Notes: a model not told the origin generated them from the sequence alone. A stretch of 64,000 nt of DNA from Craspedostauros australis (GCA_026770025.1 JAMXDE010000029.1:723917-787916); one strand, 5' to 3'; positions 39,933-50,732 are shown, numbered from the stretch's first letter. Made by a program: numbers and translations.

Positions 39933-40144
39933 CGTCTTGCCTGTTGTCTGTACCGTTCTCTTGCTCGTCACCGTTGTCTCTCTGTTCGCGTGTTGGGTCG
40001 GTTGTCGGTCGTATCCTTCGCTGCACCGTTGCTTCGCCGTTTCTTCGCTGTCTGTCGCTACTCTCGGCCTCCTTCGATGCTTCGCTTGGATATCACGTAC
40101 AACCCAATCCCCCCCCGTCAGACAGAGCAGAAAGGCTGATAAAC

Positions 40145-40446
40145 TATTAGAACTAACTCAGAATCCACAGTAGATGATGTTGGTTTGTTGTAACTACGAT
40201 GTTGGTCTTATTTGAAGTCGACTTATGTCTTCTGTTGTTGCTGTTTCTGTTGTTGCTGTTCTTGCTGCTGTTGCTGTTCTTGCTGCTGTTGCTGCTGCTG
40301 TTGTTGCTGTCAGCACACAACCGGTTGTTTTGTTGCTTGGTTCCTTGTTGAGCCTATCTTTTCGTTTGACTCGTTTGACTCGTTTGACTCTAATGCTGTT
40401 GTCATCCCGTCGTGACGTCACACCTTCGTCTGGTTTCGCTCCAATA
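40145..40446 (-). repeat. CoB 5' LTR
   Basis: 302 bp, same TA...TA termini as the 3' copy. It has one extra TTTGACTCG unit and a shorter CTG stretch than the 3' copy. In the element, transcription should start in this copy and run leftwards. Confidence 0.93.
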
Positions 40447-40451
40447 GATTG

Positions 40452-40717
40452 ATCGAATCTGATGAAATATTCACAACATATTTCATTCCTGTAGACCTGG
40501 TAGTTAAGATCTTGATGTGACGTCACGTGTGATGGATACTGTGGTATCCGCTGGTATCGCGGTGTCCTGGCGTCGTAGTATCGCGGTGTCTTCGTGGTAC
40601 AGCGATGGTGTCCCTGTGACGTCATAGTTTTGTGTCGTGATTCCGCCACCGAATAGTCTAGATGGCGGCAAGCAAGTGTGACTGATGCATACACATCCGA
40701 GTACACACATTCCGACA
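40452..40717 (-). repeat. CoC 3' LTR, proximal part
   Basis: Starts TGTCGGAATG at 40717 right after the polypurine tract ACAGGAAGGG (40727-40718). It is interrupted at 40452 by the CoB target duplication and continues at 32157. Confidence 0.8.
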
Positions 40718-43700
40718 CCCTTCCTGTAGGCGTCAGTCATTCGCTGCTGTCGCCAGTGTGTAGGTAAGTCTTCTCGTGTTCGCGCTGTAGCTCTGACTTG
40801 ATGTTCTTCGTGAAGCCGTCGCTTCGGTTGTTCTCTGACTTGACGAAGACGATTTCGATGAGCTTGTCGTTCACCATGTTGCGGACGTAATGATGGCGTA
40901 CGTCGATATGGCGGGAGCGTTGCGATGTTGAGGGATTCTTTGCGATGAAGATGGCTCCAACATTGTCGACTCTTACGGTGATTGGAGTCTTCACTGGCAC
41001 TCCCACACTCTCCAGGAGTTGCATCACAAAGAAGATCTCCTTTGCCGCTTCGGATAGCGCGATGTACTCTGCCTCTGATGAACTGAGGGTCACTGCCTTC
41101 TGCGCCTTGGATCGCCAGAGGATAGGGACTTGACAGAGGTAGAGAATGAATCCGCCGACACTGATGCGAGTGTCCTTGTCTCCGGCGTATTCGCTGTCGC
41201 AGAACATCTCCATGTTCCATGCGCTGCTGCCTGTCATGACGGGATGGATCTTCAGACCGTAGTGCTTCGTGTCGATGACGTATTTGATGATACGCCGCAT
41301 CTCCTTGGTTGCAGCCTTGGTCGGTCCATCGAGTACCTTCGTCAGCTCTCTGACAGGGTTGGCGATGTCGGGACGCGAATGCTTGATCAGGAAAAGAAGC
41401 ATTCCCACTCCCTTGCGGTAGTCAGCATGCTCTGCTGCATCTACCTTCTGCAATCCGTTCTCCTCGGATGGGCGGACGATGCTCTGGCTTGGCGTCCCTG
41501 GCGTCGCGTAGCGCTGCATCTTCTCCACCTCTGCACCAAACTCGGTGATCAGGTTTCGGATCAGATGTGGCTGGCGTAGGACGGCTCTCGTCTTGTCTGC
41601 GTTGAGCTGGATGTTGCAGCTGAGGTAGTCACCCAAACCCTTCTCGATGGTGACCTTGAACTTGCTCTTCTGGATGTCGATCATGAATTGCTCGAGTGCC
41701 TTCTGATGACCGCAGCAGAAGCAGTCGTCAACGTAGATCGCCACGATGACTGTTTCGTTCTTCGTCTTGCGATGAAAAAGGCACGGATCAGCCGCGCTCT
41801 GGTCGAATCGCATTCCCTTCAGCGTTGACACCAGCATCTTGTACCATTGGCGTGCGCTCTGGACCAGCCCGTAGATTGGCTTGTTCAGCAGCAGCGCTTC
41901 ATCCGGTGTGCTGTCCATTCCGCTTGGACAATTCATGTACACCTCTTCTTCGAGGTCGCCGTACAAGAATGCCGTGACGACGTCCACGAGTGCGCAGTCC
42001 ATCTTCTGCAGCATCATGATCACCATCATCACACGGTACGTGACGTCGTGGATGACAGGCGAGTGGTGCTCTTGGTAGTCCACTCCTGCGATCTGCGAGT
42101 AGCCACACGCCACCAGACGCGCTCAATAGGTTCCATTGCGCTTTAATTTAAACACCCATTTGCACTTGCAGCATCTGCGGTCTCTTGGAATCGATGAGCG
42201 CTTGATCTTGCTGTAGACGGATCGAGCATCCATCGAACTGAACTCCTTTGCGATGGCAGCTCTGTAGCCCTTCCAGTGTGTTGCATTCAGATGGTTGAAT
42301 GCTTGGTCGAAGGTTGATGGCTCGATGTGCGTCGATGTCTCTCCTGTCTCATCTTCGGTGGTTGCGCAGATCTCTATCTTGAAATCGTCGGTGCTGATTG
42401 CGTTGTTACCGAATAGAGCGTCTGTGACTGCGTTGGTGATGTCTGATGGAGGAGAGTCGCTGTCTTCGTCGTCTGTAGTTTCGTCGTTCTCCTCATTCTC
42501 GTTGGTGGTGTCATCATTGGTTTCGTGATCGTCGTTGGTCTCCTCGCTGTTGTCTTGATCGTGGTCTGTGTTGCTCTTGTCGTCGTCGGTGTCGCTTCCC
42601 CTATTGAAGACGGATAGGTTGGTAGTGAACCGCTTGCCTTCATGCTTCTCTTTCTTTCCTGGCTTGTTGTAGTTTGCAAGGTTGCGCAATTCGCTGTTTC
42701 CTTTCACGTTGGATGGCAGCGACGCACGCGACTTCGCATCTGTTTTTGCTTGATGCTTGCTTCGCTCGATGTATCGCTGTTGTCGCTCGCTGCGAGTGGT
42801 ATCGCGCTTGCTTGGCTGTCGTGGGGGATCAACAGTCGTGGTGCGACTAGCTTTCGAATCGTCGTTCGCTTCGTGCGAACGCTTGCGTGATGTTGGCGGA
42901 GTGCGGAGGATGCTTGGCGGGACACTCGGTGGGGCGACATCTTCAATGTCGGTCACTGTGTCGTCGTCGACTGGAATCGCGTCAACCTCTTCTTCGGACA
43001 CAGTCCCTTCGTCCACTGGTGTGATCGTCGTCTCGCTCGCGAGACCTGGTGAGTCCTCCTTCGCACTCGTGTTGTTGTTGGTGTCGTCATCGTCTTCATC
43101 GTCGTCATCTGAGAGGACGTGGTAGGAGTTCGCGTCGGCGAATGACACGGAGCGTCGCTTCGGCTTGGCTCGATCTGTGCGGGACGGCGCTGTCCCTTCC
43201 CTTCCGACCAGGATGAATCCATCATCATCAGTCTCCGTTGGGTGCTCGGCATTGGTTGCGACGATCTGACTCCCTTCCGGCTTCCCATCGTCCGTGCTGT
43301 AGGTCCAACCCTTGAAGTGCCCGTACGATCTGTTGAGCCACTTCACGTCTCTGGTGCAGACGATGGACTTGGTGGATGGGCGGTACATGTTGTAGACGCC
43401 GGATCCATGCTGTGGAGCATATCCGACGAACAACATCGCCTCGCCTCTGTTCTGAAGTTTCGCCGTCATGCCTCCATAGGCTGTCTTGACGACTCCGACT
43501 TCGCCGAAGGTACGGAGTCCGCTCGCGTACTTCGGATCCTCTCCGAAGAATAGGCTGTGCGGCGACTTGGTCTGTCCCTTTGCCACGGTGATGTTGGCGA
43601 CCGCGGTCGCGACGTTGGCTGCTGCAGCCCATAGACCATGTCTGTGCTCCTCGTTGAGCTGGGCGCCATTCAGCATGGATCGCATCTTCGTGTACAAGTA

Positions 43701-44641
43701 TGCAAACTTGCGCTCCACTCTGCTGTTCTGCTGTGGCGTGTTGGATGCCGTGTATTCGAATGAGACGTCGAATCCGGCTTCGAGCAGATGGGCCTCCGAT
43801 GCCTTGTTCTCTCCGCTGTTGTCTCCGCGAAAGATGATTGGTTGGCCGTCGGTGTGCGGACGGATCTTCTGAAGGAATCGTTTCAGGAAGGCCGGTTGGT
43901 CGCTCTTGTTGGTGAGGAAGATGCTCCAGCAGTAATCTGTGTGGTCGTCTACGATCAACACCCAGTACCGCTTGTTTCCGAAGCTCGTGTGCTTTGTGTA
44001 GCTGATGTCGATGAAGAATCGCTCACATCGTCGCGATGCTCTCGCGATGGTCGCCTTCGGGACGTTCTTCACTCGTGCGTTGGCGATGGCGCAGTGCTTG
44101 CATGGTGGCATGGTGCCGATGATGTTCCATCCGTGATGTGACGCAGTTCGTTGCATTGCCTCAAGTGGGGCGTGTCCCAACATGCGATGGAGTGTGGACG
44201 CGTTGATGCCCTTCGGTGGATCCGATGTGACGGCCGCAGCCGTGATGTCTGTGCGTGGCTTGACTGCATGCATCTGCACGCCAGTCACGAAACCATTTCG
44301 TGTGCGGAACACTCGATCGAACACGATCTTGTTCCCGTTGCCGTTTGCGATGTCCATGATGATACCGTTGTTTCCGATCTGGTACCCATTCTCCAGCGCC
44401 TTGTTCGTTGAGAACAGATTCACCCACATCTTGGGTGCGAACTTCACGTCGTTCAGTCTGATGGTGCGCTGTGTGTTATCGCGTTGCTTCACTCGGAGAT
44501 AGATGGATCCCATCTTTGGTGAGTTGAGTTGCGTGTTGTCACCGACCTTCACAAAGGATTGGATGTGGCGGACGTTGAACATCCCCTTGTCCGAATTCAC
44601 GATGTGGCATGAGGCTCCACTGTCGGCGAGCCATGTGTGTT
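40718..44641 (-). mobile_element. CoC: 5'-truncated copia element
   Basis: Internal part from protease to RNase H on the minus strand. The gag and the first protease codons are missing because the 3' LTR of CoD begins at 44642, immediately before ...TWLADSGASCH. The 3' LTR is split by CoB. Protein sequence is closest to CoE, although the LTRs of the two are different. Confidence 0.85.
40737..44641 (-). pseudogene. CoC pol with one nonsense codon
   Basis: A single frame: protease WLADSGASCHIVNSD; integrase HHCC with HRMLGHAPLEAM and CKHCAIA; catalytic FIDISYT, FRGDNSGEN and NSRVERKFAYLY; an acidic linker; RT; RNase H with FCDSEYAGDKDTRISVGGF, SSSEAEYIALSEA, RVDNVGAIF and NRSDGFTKN. It is interrupted by one TGA at 42125-42123, where related elements have Arg in NGVFRARLVACGYSQ; the codon would be CGA, so a single C-to-T change. 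RT boxes LVDVVTAFLYGDL and AIYVDDCFC are present downstream. Otherwise intact, so this is a young loss. Confidence 0.88.
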
Positions 44642-45389
44642 TGTTGGAAATCCGGGGTTATAGTTAGTACTAAATTCTAATCTGCTGTTAGAAACTGTAC
44701 CGTTTTAGAACTGTGAGCACAATCTCACTTTCTCTTCCGATTTCGTTTTCTTGACAGGCATCTGTCGCGGTGACGACACGGGGCATCCTGTTGTCTCTTA
44801 GGTGCTTCCCTCTTCATTCATCATGCTCTGTTCTTGCTTTCTTGTCTCTGCATTGCTGTGGCTGTCTACGTTTGCATGGTAGGGATCTGCAGCCTTGAGC
44901 ACTTGCCTGTCTCATGTTTCCTTCGTTGATCTTCATGACGCCATCGTCTCATAGCCGATGTCTCCTTTGGTGATGTTCCAAACCTGCGGATGTTCTGATC
45001 CTTTCTGATGTTTCCAAACCTGCGGATGTTCTTGTCCGCAGGAGGGGCGCGTGCTGTCCTCTGAAGAAGGTGCGTCACTTGCCCATGGACATGCTGTTCT
45101 GATTGACGTCGTCGTCTGGATGGTTGCCATGGTTGGCGTGGTATCGGGACCTCCTGATCCAACGTGGGTGTCTTCCTTACGTTACCAGAGAACAGGCTAC
45201 CTTCCTCGCGGTTATACAGGTATCAATCGCGTCCGTATGTTTAGTCATAGTCATAATGACATGCTATACAAAGGTGTGACAAATAGTCTCCGAACATGTG
45301 ACGAATAATATTCAAAGCTGTGACGAACAATGTTGGGAGGTGCGGCAATTACGGGTATTCCGACAAAGTCGTACCCTCAATTCCTAACA
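44642..45389 (-). repeat. CoD 3' LTR
   Basis: 748 bp in minus orientation, TGTTAGGAATTGAGGG (45389) to CGGATTTCCAACA (44642), with canonical TG...CA ends. It is homologous to the LTR at 59933-60724 at both ends with visible divergence. It contains two copies of a TCCAAACCTGCGGATGTTCT-like unit (near 44977-45030). Polypurine tract GGAAGGG lies at 45396-45390. Confidence 0.88.
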
Positions 45390-45463
45390 CCCTTCCATTG
45401 TCGCATCGACAACATAACATCCATCATCATCGTCCTTCTCTCTCACCTTTCGCCTTACTCCCA

Positions 45464-48400
45464 TTAATCCATTGCAGACCGCAGTTGGATGAAGTGATTC
45501 TTGTGGTTGTCATAGATCTCCTTTTTGGTGTTCTTTGTGAAGCCGTCTGCGATGTTATCTTCCGATCGCACGAATTTGGTTACGGCTTCTCCATTTTTGA
45601 CGAGTTCACGTATGAAGTGATGTCGGATGTCGATGTGCCTTGTTCTTGCGGATGTCGATGGATTGGAGGCGATGAAGATCGCTCCGACGTTGTCGACCAT
45701 AACGTCCGCGGGTTTGTGCAACTTTAATCCGATGTCGCTCATCAGTTGCGTCACGAAGCGGATTTCTTTTCCTGCTTCTGACAGTGCGACGTACTCTGCT
45801 TCTGTCGAGCTGAGCGTTACGCTGCGTTGTGCCTTTGATCTCCATATGATCGGCACTCCTTGTAGTAGGACGATGTGCCCTCCTACGCTGATGCGATTGT
45901 CCTTGTCACCCGCGAATTCGCTGTCGGTGAATATTGCAATCTTCCATGCATCGTTAGTCAGTGGACTCGGTTTCATCTTCAGTCCATACTCTCTCGTGTC
46001 CCACACGAACTTCATGACTCGTAGCATCTCCTTATATGCTGAGGCTGTTGGTCCGTCCAATACTTTGGTCAGTTCTCGCACTGCATTGGCGATGTCGGGT
46101 CGAGAGTGTTTCACCAGGTATAGCAGCATGCCTACTCCGCTTCGGTATCGGCTGTGTCGCTGTTCGTCCACTTTGGGTGCATCGCTGTTCCTTTGGATGC
46201 CTTGCCCTGGTGTTCCTGGTGTTCCGTATCGTTGTAGCTTCAGCACATCGCTCCCGAACGTGTCGATGATGTTCTTGAGGATGTGTGGCTGGTTGACCCA
46301 ACAGTTCGTCTTGTCGTGGTTGAAGATGATCTTGCAGCTTAGGTAGTCTTCAAGATCTTCCTCCACTTTGACCCCGAACCGTTCCGCTCGGATATTCTTC
46401 ACGAGCTTCTCCAGTTCCTGCTTTTCTCCGATGCAGAGACAATCGTCCACATAGGTGCCGATTAAGAGCAGTTGCCCTTCCTGATTCCGAATCAGCAGGC
46501 ATGGGTCTACCTCACTCTGTCTGAACCCCAATTTGAATAGGATGTCGACGAGCTTCTTGTTCCATTGTCTGGCACTCTGCACGAGTCCGTAGATGGTTTT
46601 CTTGAGCAGCAGGCATTCATCGGTTTCGTGTTTCATGCCTTTCGGGCATTGCATGTAGATCTCTTCGTCGAGGTCTCCATGCAAGAATGCTGTCTCAAAG
46701 TCGATGATCATGCTGTCTAGCTTCAGTATCATCTTCATGGTGAGCATGATACGGTAGGTTGCATCATGTATCACCGGTGTGTGGTGCGCTGAGAAGTCGA
46801 CTCCTGCGATTTGCGAGTATCCGCATGCCACGAGTCTGGCGCGGAATACCCCATTTCTCTTTTCCTTGAAGACCCACTTGGTCTTCACGCACCGCCGATC
46901 CCTCGGCATCCGGTCCTTCTTGATCTTTTCCCATACTTTCCTTCTGGCCATATCGTAGAATTCCTTGTTGATGGCTTCTCGCCATTTCTTTCTCTTACTG
47001 GGGTCGGCGTGGTCCCAGCAGTCCTCGAATGTGGTTGGATCTAGCAGCATAGCGATGCTCGCTAGTTCCATCCCATCCTCATTCCGTTCGTTGTTCAATG
47101 CTTGGTCCGCAGTGATGATATCGTCGAGTCTCATCATTCCGTGAGGTGTATCTATCATCATGCCTGCGATATCTCTGTTGAATGTTGACCCGTCCACGTG
47201 GAAGTCGGGTCCTCCTGTGTCCGATGGGGATGCGATAGTCTCTTGGGGTGTCTCGTACCCTTCGTCTGTATTTGGTTCTGACTCATCGCTCGATTCGAGG
47301 TCTCGCTCTTCCTCTGGGATGGGTTCTTTGTTGTACCCTGCGAGAGCACTCACCATCCTTGGTACGCGTTGCACAGGTTCTGCGATAGGGGTCTGCTTGG
47401 GCTCGTCTTTGGCCTCTTCATTAGCTCTCCCCTCATCGTCCCTTCCGAATTCGTCGCCGTCTTTATCGTTCGACTCATTTCCCCCTTGGGTGGGGAGCAA
47501 GTCATCTTGCCCTCGCGCAGCGTCTTCTGTATCTTCTTTCTCTCCGGCTCTGCTGCTGCGATCTGCGTCGTCGGCCTCCATTCCTTCGATGGTCTCCGAT
47601 CGTCGCTCCCAAGCTGCTCTCGTGTGTCGAGTCTTCATACCCGATGTAGAGTCGTCATCTTCCAGATCTATCAATATTGATCTGTTGGCATTCTCGATAC
47701 CTCTGAATTGCCCATATGACTGATTCATCCATGTCACGTCTCTCGTGATTAGGATCTTAGTTGTTGCGAGGTTCAGCATTCGATATACTCCCTTCGCGTG
47801 TGACTGGCCGTATCCGACGAACATAGCTGGTCTGGATCTGTCGTCCAGTTTCGCCTTTATCGTGCGGCCGCCAACATACACCATGCCTATTTCTCCAAAA
47901 ACGCGCAATCCATCCACGTAGGTGGGGATCCGGTTGTTGAATAGTACGCATGCTGGTTCTCTCGTTTTCGTCCCGATGATATTCTCCAATTGGGTAGCGG
48001 TTCTGGCCGCTTCGGCCCATAATTTTCCTCGGACATTTTTCGGCAGGTGCGTGTGATTGAGCATGGCTCGAACTTTCCCGTACAACGTGGCGAATTTTCT
48101 TTCCACGCGACCGTTCTGCTGCGGTGTAGATGCTGCAGTGTACTCGAACGTTGGGGCGAACCCTGCGACGAGCAGTTGCTTCTCCGCAGAATAATTTTCT
48201 CCTGCGTTGTCACATCTGATAATTTTCACTCGTGTTTGCTGATTGGCATGGAGCCATTTAAGCAACAGAACCATTTTTGTTCCAACCTCACTCTTCTCCT
48301 TCAGGAAATAGCTCCAGCAGTAGTCACTGTAATCATCGAGGACTAGGAGCCAATACTTTCCTTGTCCGTAGCTGTGTGTCTGGACACTCGATGTGTCAAT

Positions 48401-49939
48401 GAACAGTCGATCACCAACCTCCTTCGCTCGTGATTGGAGTTTCTTCTTCATGGCCTTCTGCCTTTGTTTGCCAATGGCACAGTCCACACATGCATGCAAT
48501 TTGCCTGTGACATTCCACCCGTATCGTCCCGCTGTGCGAGAGATCGTGTAAGTGTCAACATGGCCTAACATTTTATGGATTTGATTGATGTCCACCGCGG
48601 TCTGGGTGGACACGCCAACATTGGCTTGATCGTGAGGGTGAGGGGCGGTGATCATGTTAACACCGCTCACGAACCCACTGTGGGTAGCCATAAGCCGGTC
48701 AAACGTAATACGTTGTCCGCGCTTCTCCAGGCTCATCACAACGCCGTGGTTGCTGATGTTGAAGCCGCTCTCAAGCGCTTTGTTGATGCTGAGAAGGTTC
48801 ACCCACAAATTGGGCACGAACTTCACGTGCTTGAGGAGGATGGTTGCGGTGGTGCCGTTCTTCTGCATTACCACCATGCGCTTGTCGCCCACCTTTGTTG
48901 CCTTGATGTAGCGACCGCTGCCGATCTTGATGGAGTGGTCGGCCACGCGCACGTTGGTCATCCCCTCGTCGTTGTTGGTCAGGTGGCACGAGGCACCTGA
49001 GTCGCCCAACCAAGTGTTTGCCTCATGGCGGTCTGGGGCGAGCGTGATGCGGCGTTCTTCGACGCCGTCGATGTCGCCGATCACCATTGCCATGTCTGGT
49101 TGCGGGTTTCTCTCGCTGTAGATGGGGAGTTCAGGGAACGCGTTTGGGCTGCGAACTCCGTAGAGGCCTGGGTGGTACTTCCACATGACTTGGAGTGCTC
49201 CACGCGAGGCCAGGCTCCCGATGAGTCCATGGTGGATGGCTGGCAGCTGCTCCTTCTCCAGCCTTTCGTTGATGAACGGCATGTTCTTCATGACGTTGAA
49301 CGGAGTCATCATCCCAATTTCGCGTAGGAGGAAGTAGAGGGTGCGAGCATCCGCGCAAGTGCGTCTGTCTCTCGAGTTGTACTCCTCCACTGTGTCGAGG
49401 CACAGCAAGGCAAGCTCGGATCGCACGCTGTCAGCCGGCATGGCGTTGCTCAATGAGTATCGCACTGCGAGTGCGAGGGACTCCTCCTTTGCGAGCATTG
49501 CGCGGCGTTCATCGCGTTCTTCGTGGGCCGTTGGTTTCACCACGTCCGTTCCTTCCGGTAGATCAATGAGGAATGGCTGGGCTGGACAATCGACGCAGTA
49601 CGAGTAGATGTACCCTTGCTTGAAGCACAATGGGCACGATGCCCATCCTTGGTACATTGCGCGCCCTGCTGCTTCGATCGTCTTCTCGATGGGAGACTTG
49701 TTGGTGGAGAGCGAGAAGACAGGCTCTCTGCAGATGTCTTCCGCTCCGATCACCATTGCCACTTCGTTGGTGGTTTCCTCTTCGGTGCTGACGAGGTCTT
49801 CATCGTAGATGACCTCGTCGAAGAACCCGTCGTCGTCGGTGGACTCGTCTTCGGACGGGAAGAGTTCGCGGTTGATGCGCTCGGCTGCGACCGCTGGTGG
49901 TCCGTAGTGACCATACACCCCTGGGTGGTGGGCCGCCCG
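45464..49939 (-). CDS. CoD gag-pol polyprotein, N-terminally truncated
   Basis: About 1490 codons without a stop (the open frame runs 51 bp further into the CoE LTR by chance). Order: acidic gag C-terminal region; a CPLCFKQGYIYSYCVDC four-cysteine motif; protease TWLGDSGASCHLTN; integrase with HKMLGHVDTYT and CVDCAIG, then RLFIDTSSVQ, IRCDNAGEN and NGRVERKFATLY. RT has VDFSAHHTPVIHDATYR, FETAFLHGDLDEEIYMQCP and TYVDDCLCIG. RNase H has FTDSEFAGDKDNRISVGGH, SSTEAEYVALSEA, VDNVGAIFIASNPS and NIADGFTKN. All catalytic boxes are present, so this is the best reference for the degenerate CoF and CoG copies. Confidence 0.92.
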   Translation of the reverse strand, partial: RAAHHPGVYGHYGPPAVAAERINRELFPSEDESTDDDGFFDEVIYDEDLVSTEEETTNEVAMVIGAEDICREPVFSLSTNKSPIEKTIEAAGRAMYQGWASCPLCFKQGYIYSYCVDCPAQPFLIDLPEGTDVVKPTAHEERDERRAMLAKEESLALAVRYSLSNAMPADSVRSELALLCLDTVEEYNSRDRRTCADARTLYFLLREIGMMTPFNVMKNMPFINERLEKEQLPAIHHGLIGSLASRGALQVMWKYHPGLYGVRSPNAFPELPIYSERNPQPDMAMVIGDIDGVEERRITLAPDRHEANTWLGDSGASCHLTNNDEGMTNVRVADHSIKIGSGRYIKATKVGDKRMVVMQKNGTTATILLKHVKFVPNLWVNLLSINKALESGFNISNHGVVMSLEKRGQRITFDRLMATHSGFVSGVNMITAPHPHDQANVGVSTQTAVDINQIHKMLGHVDTYTISRTAGRYGWNVTGKLHACVDCAIGKQRQKAMKKKLQSRAKEVGDRLFIDTSSVQTHSYGQGKYWLLVLDDYSDYCWSYFLKEKSEVGTKMVLLLKWLHANQQTRVKIIRCDNAGENYSAEKQLLVAGFAPTFEYTAASTPQQNGRVERKFATLYGKVRAMLNHTHLPKNVRGKLWAEAARTATQLENIIGTKTREPACVLFNNRIPTYVDGLRVFGEIGMVYVGGRTIKAKLDDRSRPAMFVGYGQSHAKGVYRMLNLATTKILITRDVTWMNQSYGQFRGIENANRSILIDLEDDDSTSGMKTRHTRAAWERRSETIEGMEADDADRSSRAGEKEDTEDAARGQDDLLPTQGGNESNDKDGDEFGRDDEGRANEEAKDEPKQTPIAEPVQRVPRMVSALAGYNKEPIPEEERDLESSDESEPNTDEGYETPQETIASPSDTGGPDFHVDGSTFNRDIAGMMIDTPHGMMRLDDIITADQALNNERNEDGMELASIAMLLDPTTFEDCWDHADPSKRKKWREAINKEFYDMARRKVWEKIKKDRMPRDRRCVKTKWVFKEKRNGVFRARLVACGYSQIAGVDFSAHHTPVIHDATYRIMLTMKMILKLDSMIIDFETAFLHGDLDEEIYMQCPKGMKHETDECLLLKKTIYGLVQSARQWNKKLVDILFKLGFRQSEVDPCLLIRNQEGQLLLIGTYVDDCLCIGEKQELEKLVKNIRAERFGVKVEEDLEDYLSCKIIFNHDKTNCWVNQPHILKNIIDTFGSDVLKLQRYGTPGTPGQGIQRNSDAPKVDEQRHSRYRSGVGMLLYLVKHSRPDIANAVRELTKVLDGPTASAYKEMLRVMKFVWDTREYGLKMKPSPLTNDAWKIAIFTDSEFAGDKDNRISVGGHIVLLQGVPIIWRSKAQRSVTLSSTEAEYVALSEAGKEIRFVTQLMSDIGLKLHKPADVMVDNVGAIFIASNPSTSARTRHIDIRHHFIRELVKNGEAVTKFVRSEDNIADGFTKNTKKEIYDNHKNHFIQLRSAMD

Positions 49940-50732
49940 TGTCGAGATGTACATGTGAGTATATGTCGAGATGTACAAGTATATGTGCATCGTTCACCCG
50001 CTATTCTGTCATACGCACTTGGACGGTATAACTACATTCGTGTCGATAGTATGCTGTCATTCGTCAGAATTACAGGGGAAACGGAACACACGAAAAGGGG
50101 CAAGATTTCTGGAGGAAATTTGCAAATGACGATTTCTGAGAGAATTGGAAGATCGTCCGTCCATCCATCAATGGTACCAAGAGAATCTCGAGGTACTTCC
50201 CAACTAAACCTCAGATGACGATATCATCTGACAGACTCCTGCATCACCAATGGAACGTGACATCTGGAGAGCAGAAGGACGCCTACTGACGTCAACAGGA
50301 TGTCATCATGTCACCACGTCGACATCTGTCTCCAAGTCAGAGCAGAAGGTGAAGATCCGATGACCGAAGGGCATCAGCATCATGGATACGAAAGGTGAAC
50401 TTCAAATGGCGAGTACTCATGGAGTAGGAGCCAGTACTGAATGAACGGAGTGTCGAATACGGAGTACGTATCGAACACGGAGTATCGTGTGCGACGAGCA
50501 CGCGATGTTGAGAGAGAGAGAATACAAAGAGGAGCGAGAGAGCATCTCGCGTACCGACTCATAGTCGGAGACTGAATCTACGAAACAGATTGAAGCGCCG
50601 AGAGCATCGGGCAAGAGAACGGGCGTACACCGAGAGCATCGGAGTAGCCAAGTAATGAAATAGCAAAGAGACGACTATCAACCAACACCATCTTCCACGA
50701 TCGTAGGTTACCGTGAGCGGAACTTGCCAACA
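49940..50732 (+). repeat. CoE 5' LTR
   Basis: 793 bp, TGTCGAGATG...TTGCCAACA. Contains an open frame of about 87 codons shared with the other three copies (SPAILSYALGRYNY...SQLNLR) and an inverted-repeat-rich second half. Followed by CGTTTATAAACG. Confidence 0.92.

Larger units (their letters stand above)
32163..40446 (-). mobile_element. CoB: complete Ty1/copia retrotransposon
   Basis: An 8.28-kb element on the minus strand with 302-bp LTRs at both ends and a perfect 5-bp target duplication GATTG (32158-32162 and 40447-40451). The internal part carries gag-protease (36525-39932) and integrase-RT-RNase H (32212-36579) ORFs that overlap and need a -1 shift. It is structurally the most complete element in the window and sits inside the 3' LTR of CoC. 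Confidence 0.95.
44642..49939 (-). mobile_element. CoD: copia element, 5' end cut by CoE
   Basis: Intact from within gag to the 3' LTR. The left boundary interrupts CoC protease; the right boundary is the CoE 5' LTR start at 49940, so the 5' LTR, leader and gag N-terminus are absent. Same family as CoF and CoG. Confidence 0.9.

Noticed and set aside
40194..40718. 174-codon frame across the CoB 5' LTR and CoC LTR as a separate gene
   Set aside because: It is the LTR-encoded pol tail frame of CoB fused by insertion to CoC LTR sequence; no independent start or function.
27112..42125. TGA as a reassigned sense codon, because several retroelement frames contain in-frame TGA
   Set aside because: The ATPase gene ends with TGA at its natural C-terminus, CoB, CoD and CoE have no internal TGA, and CoC's TGA replaces a conserved Arg by a single transition. 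These are nonsense mutations, or at most local readthrough.
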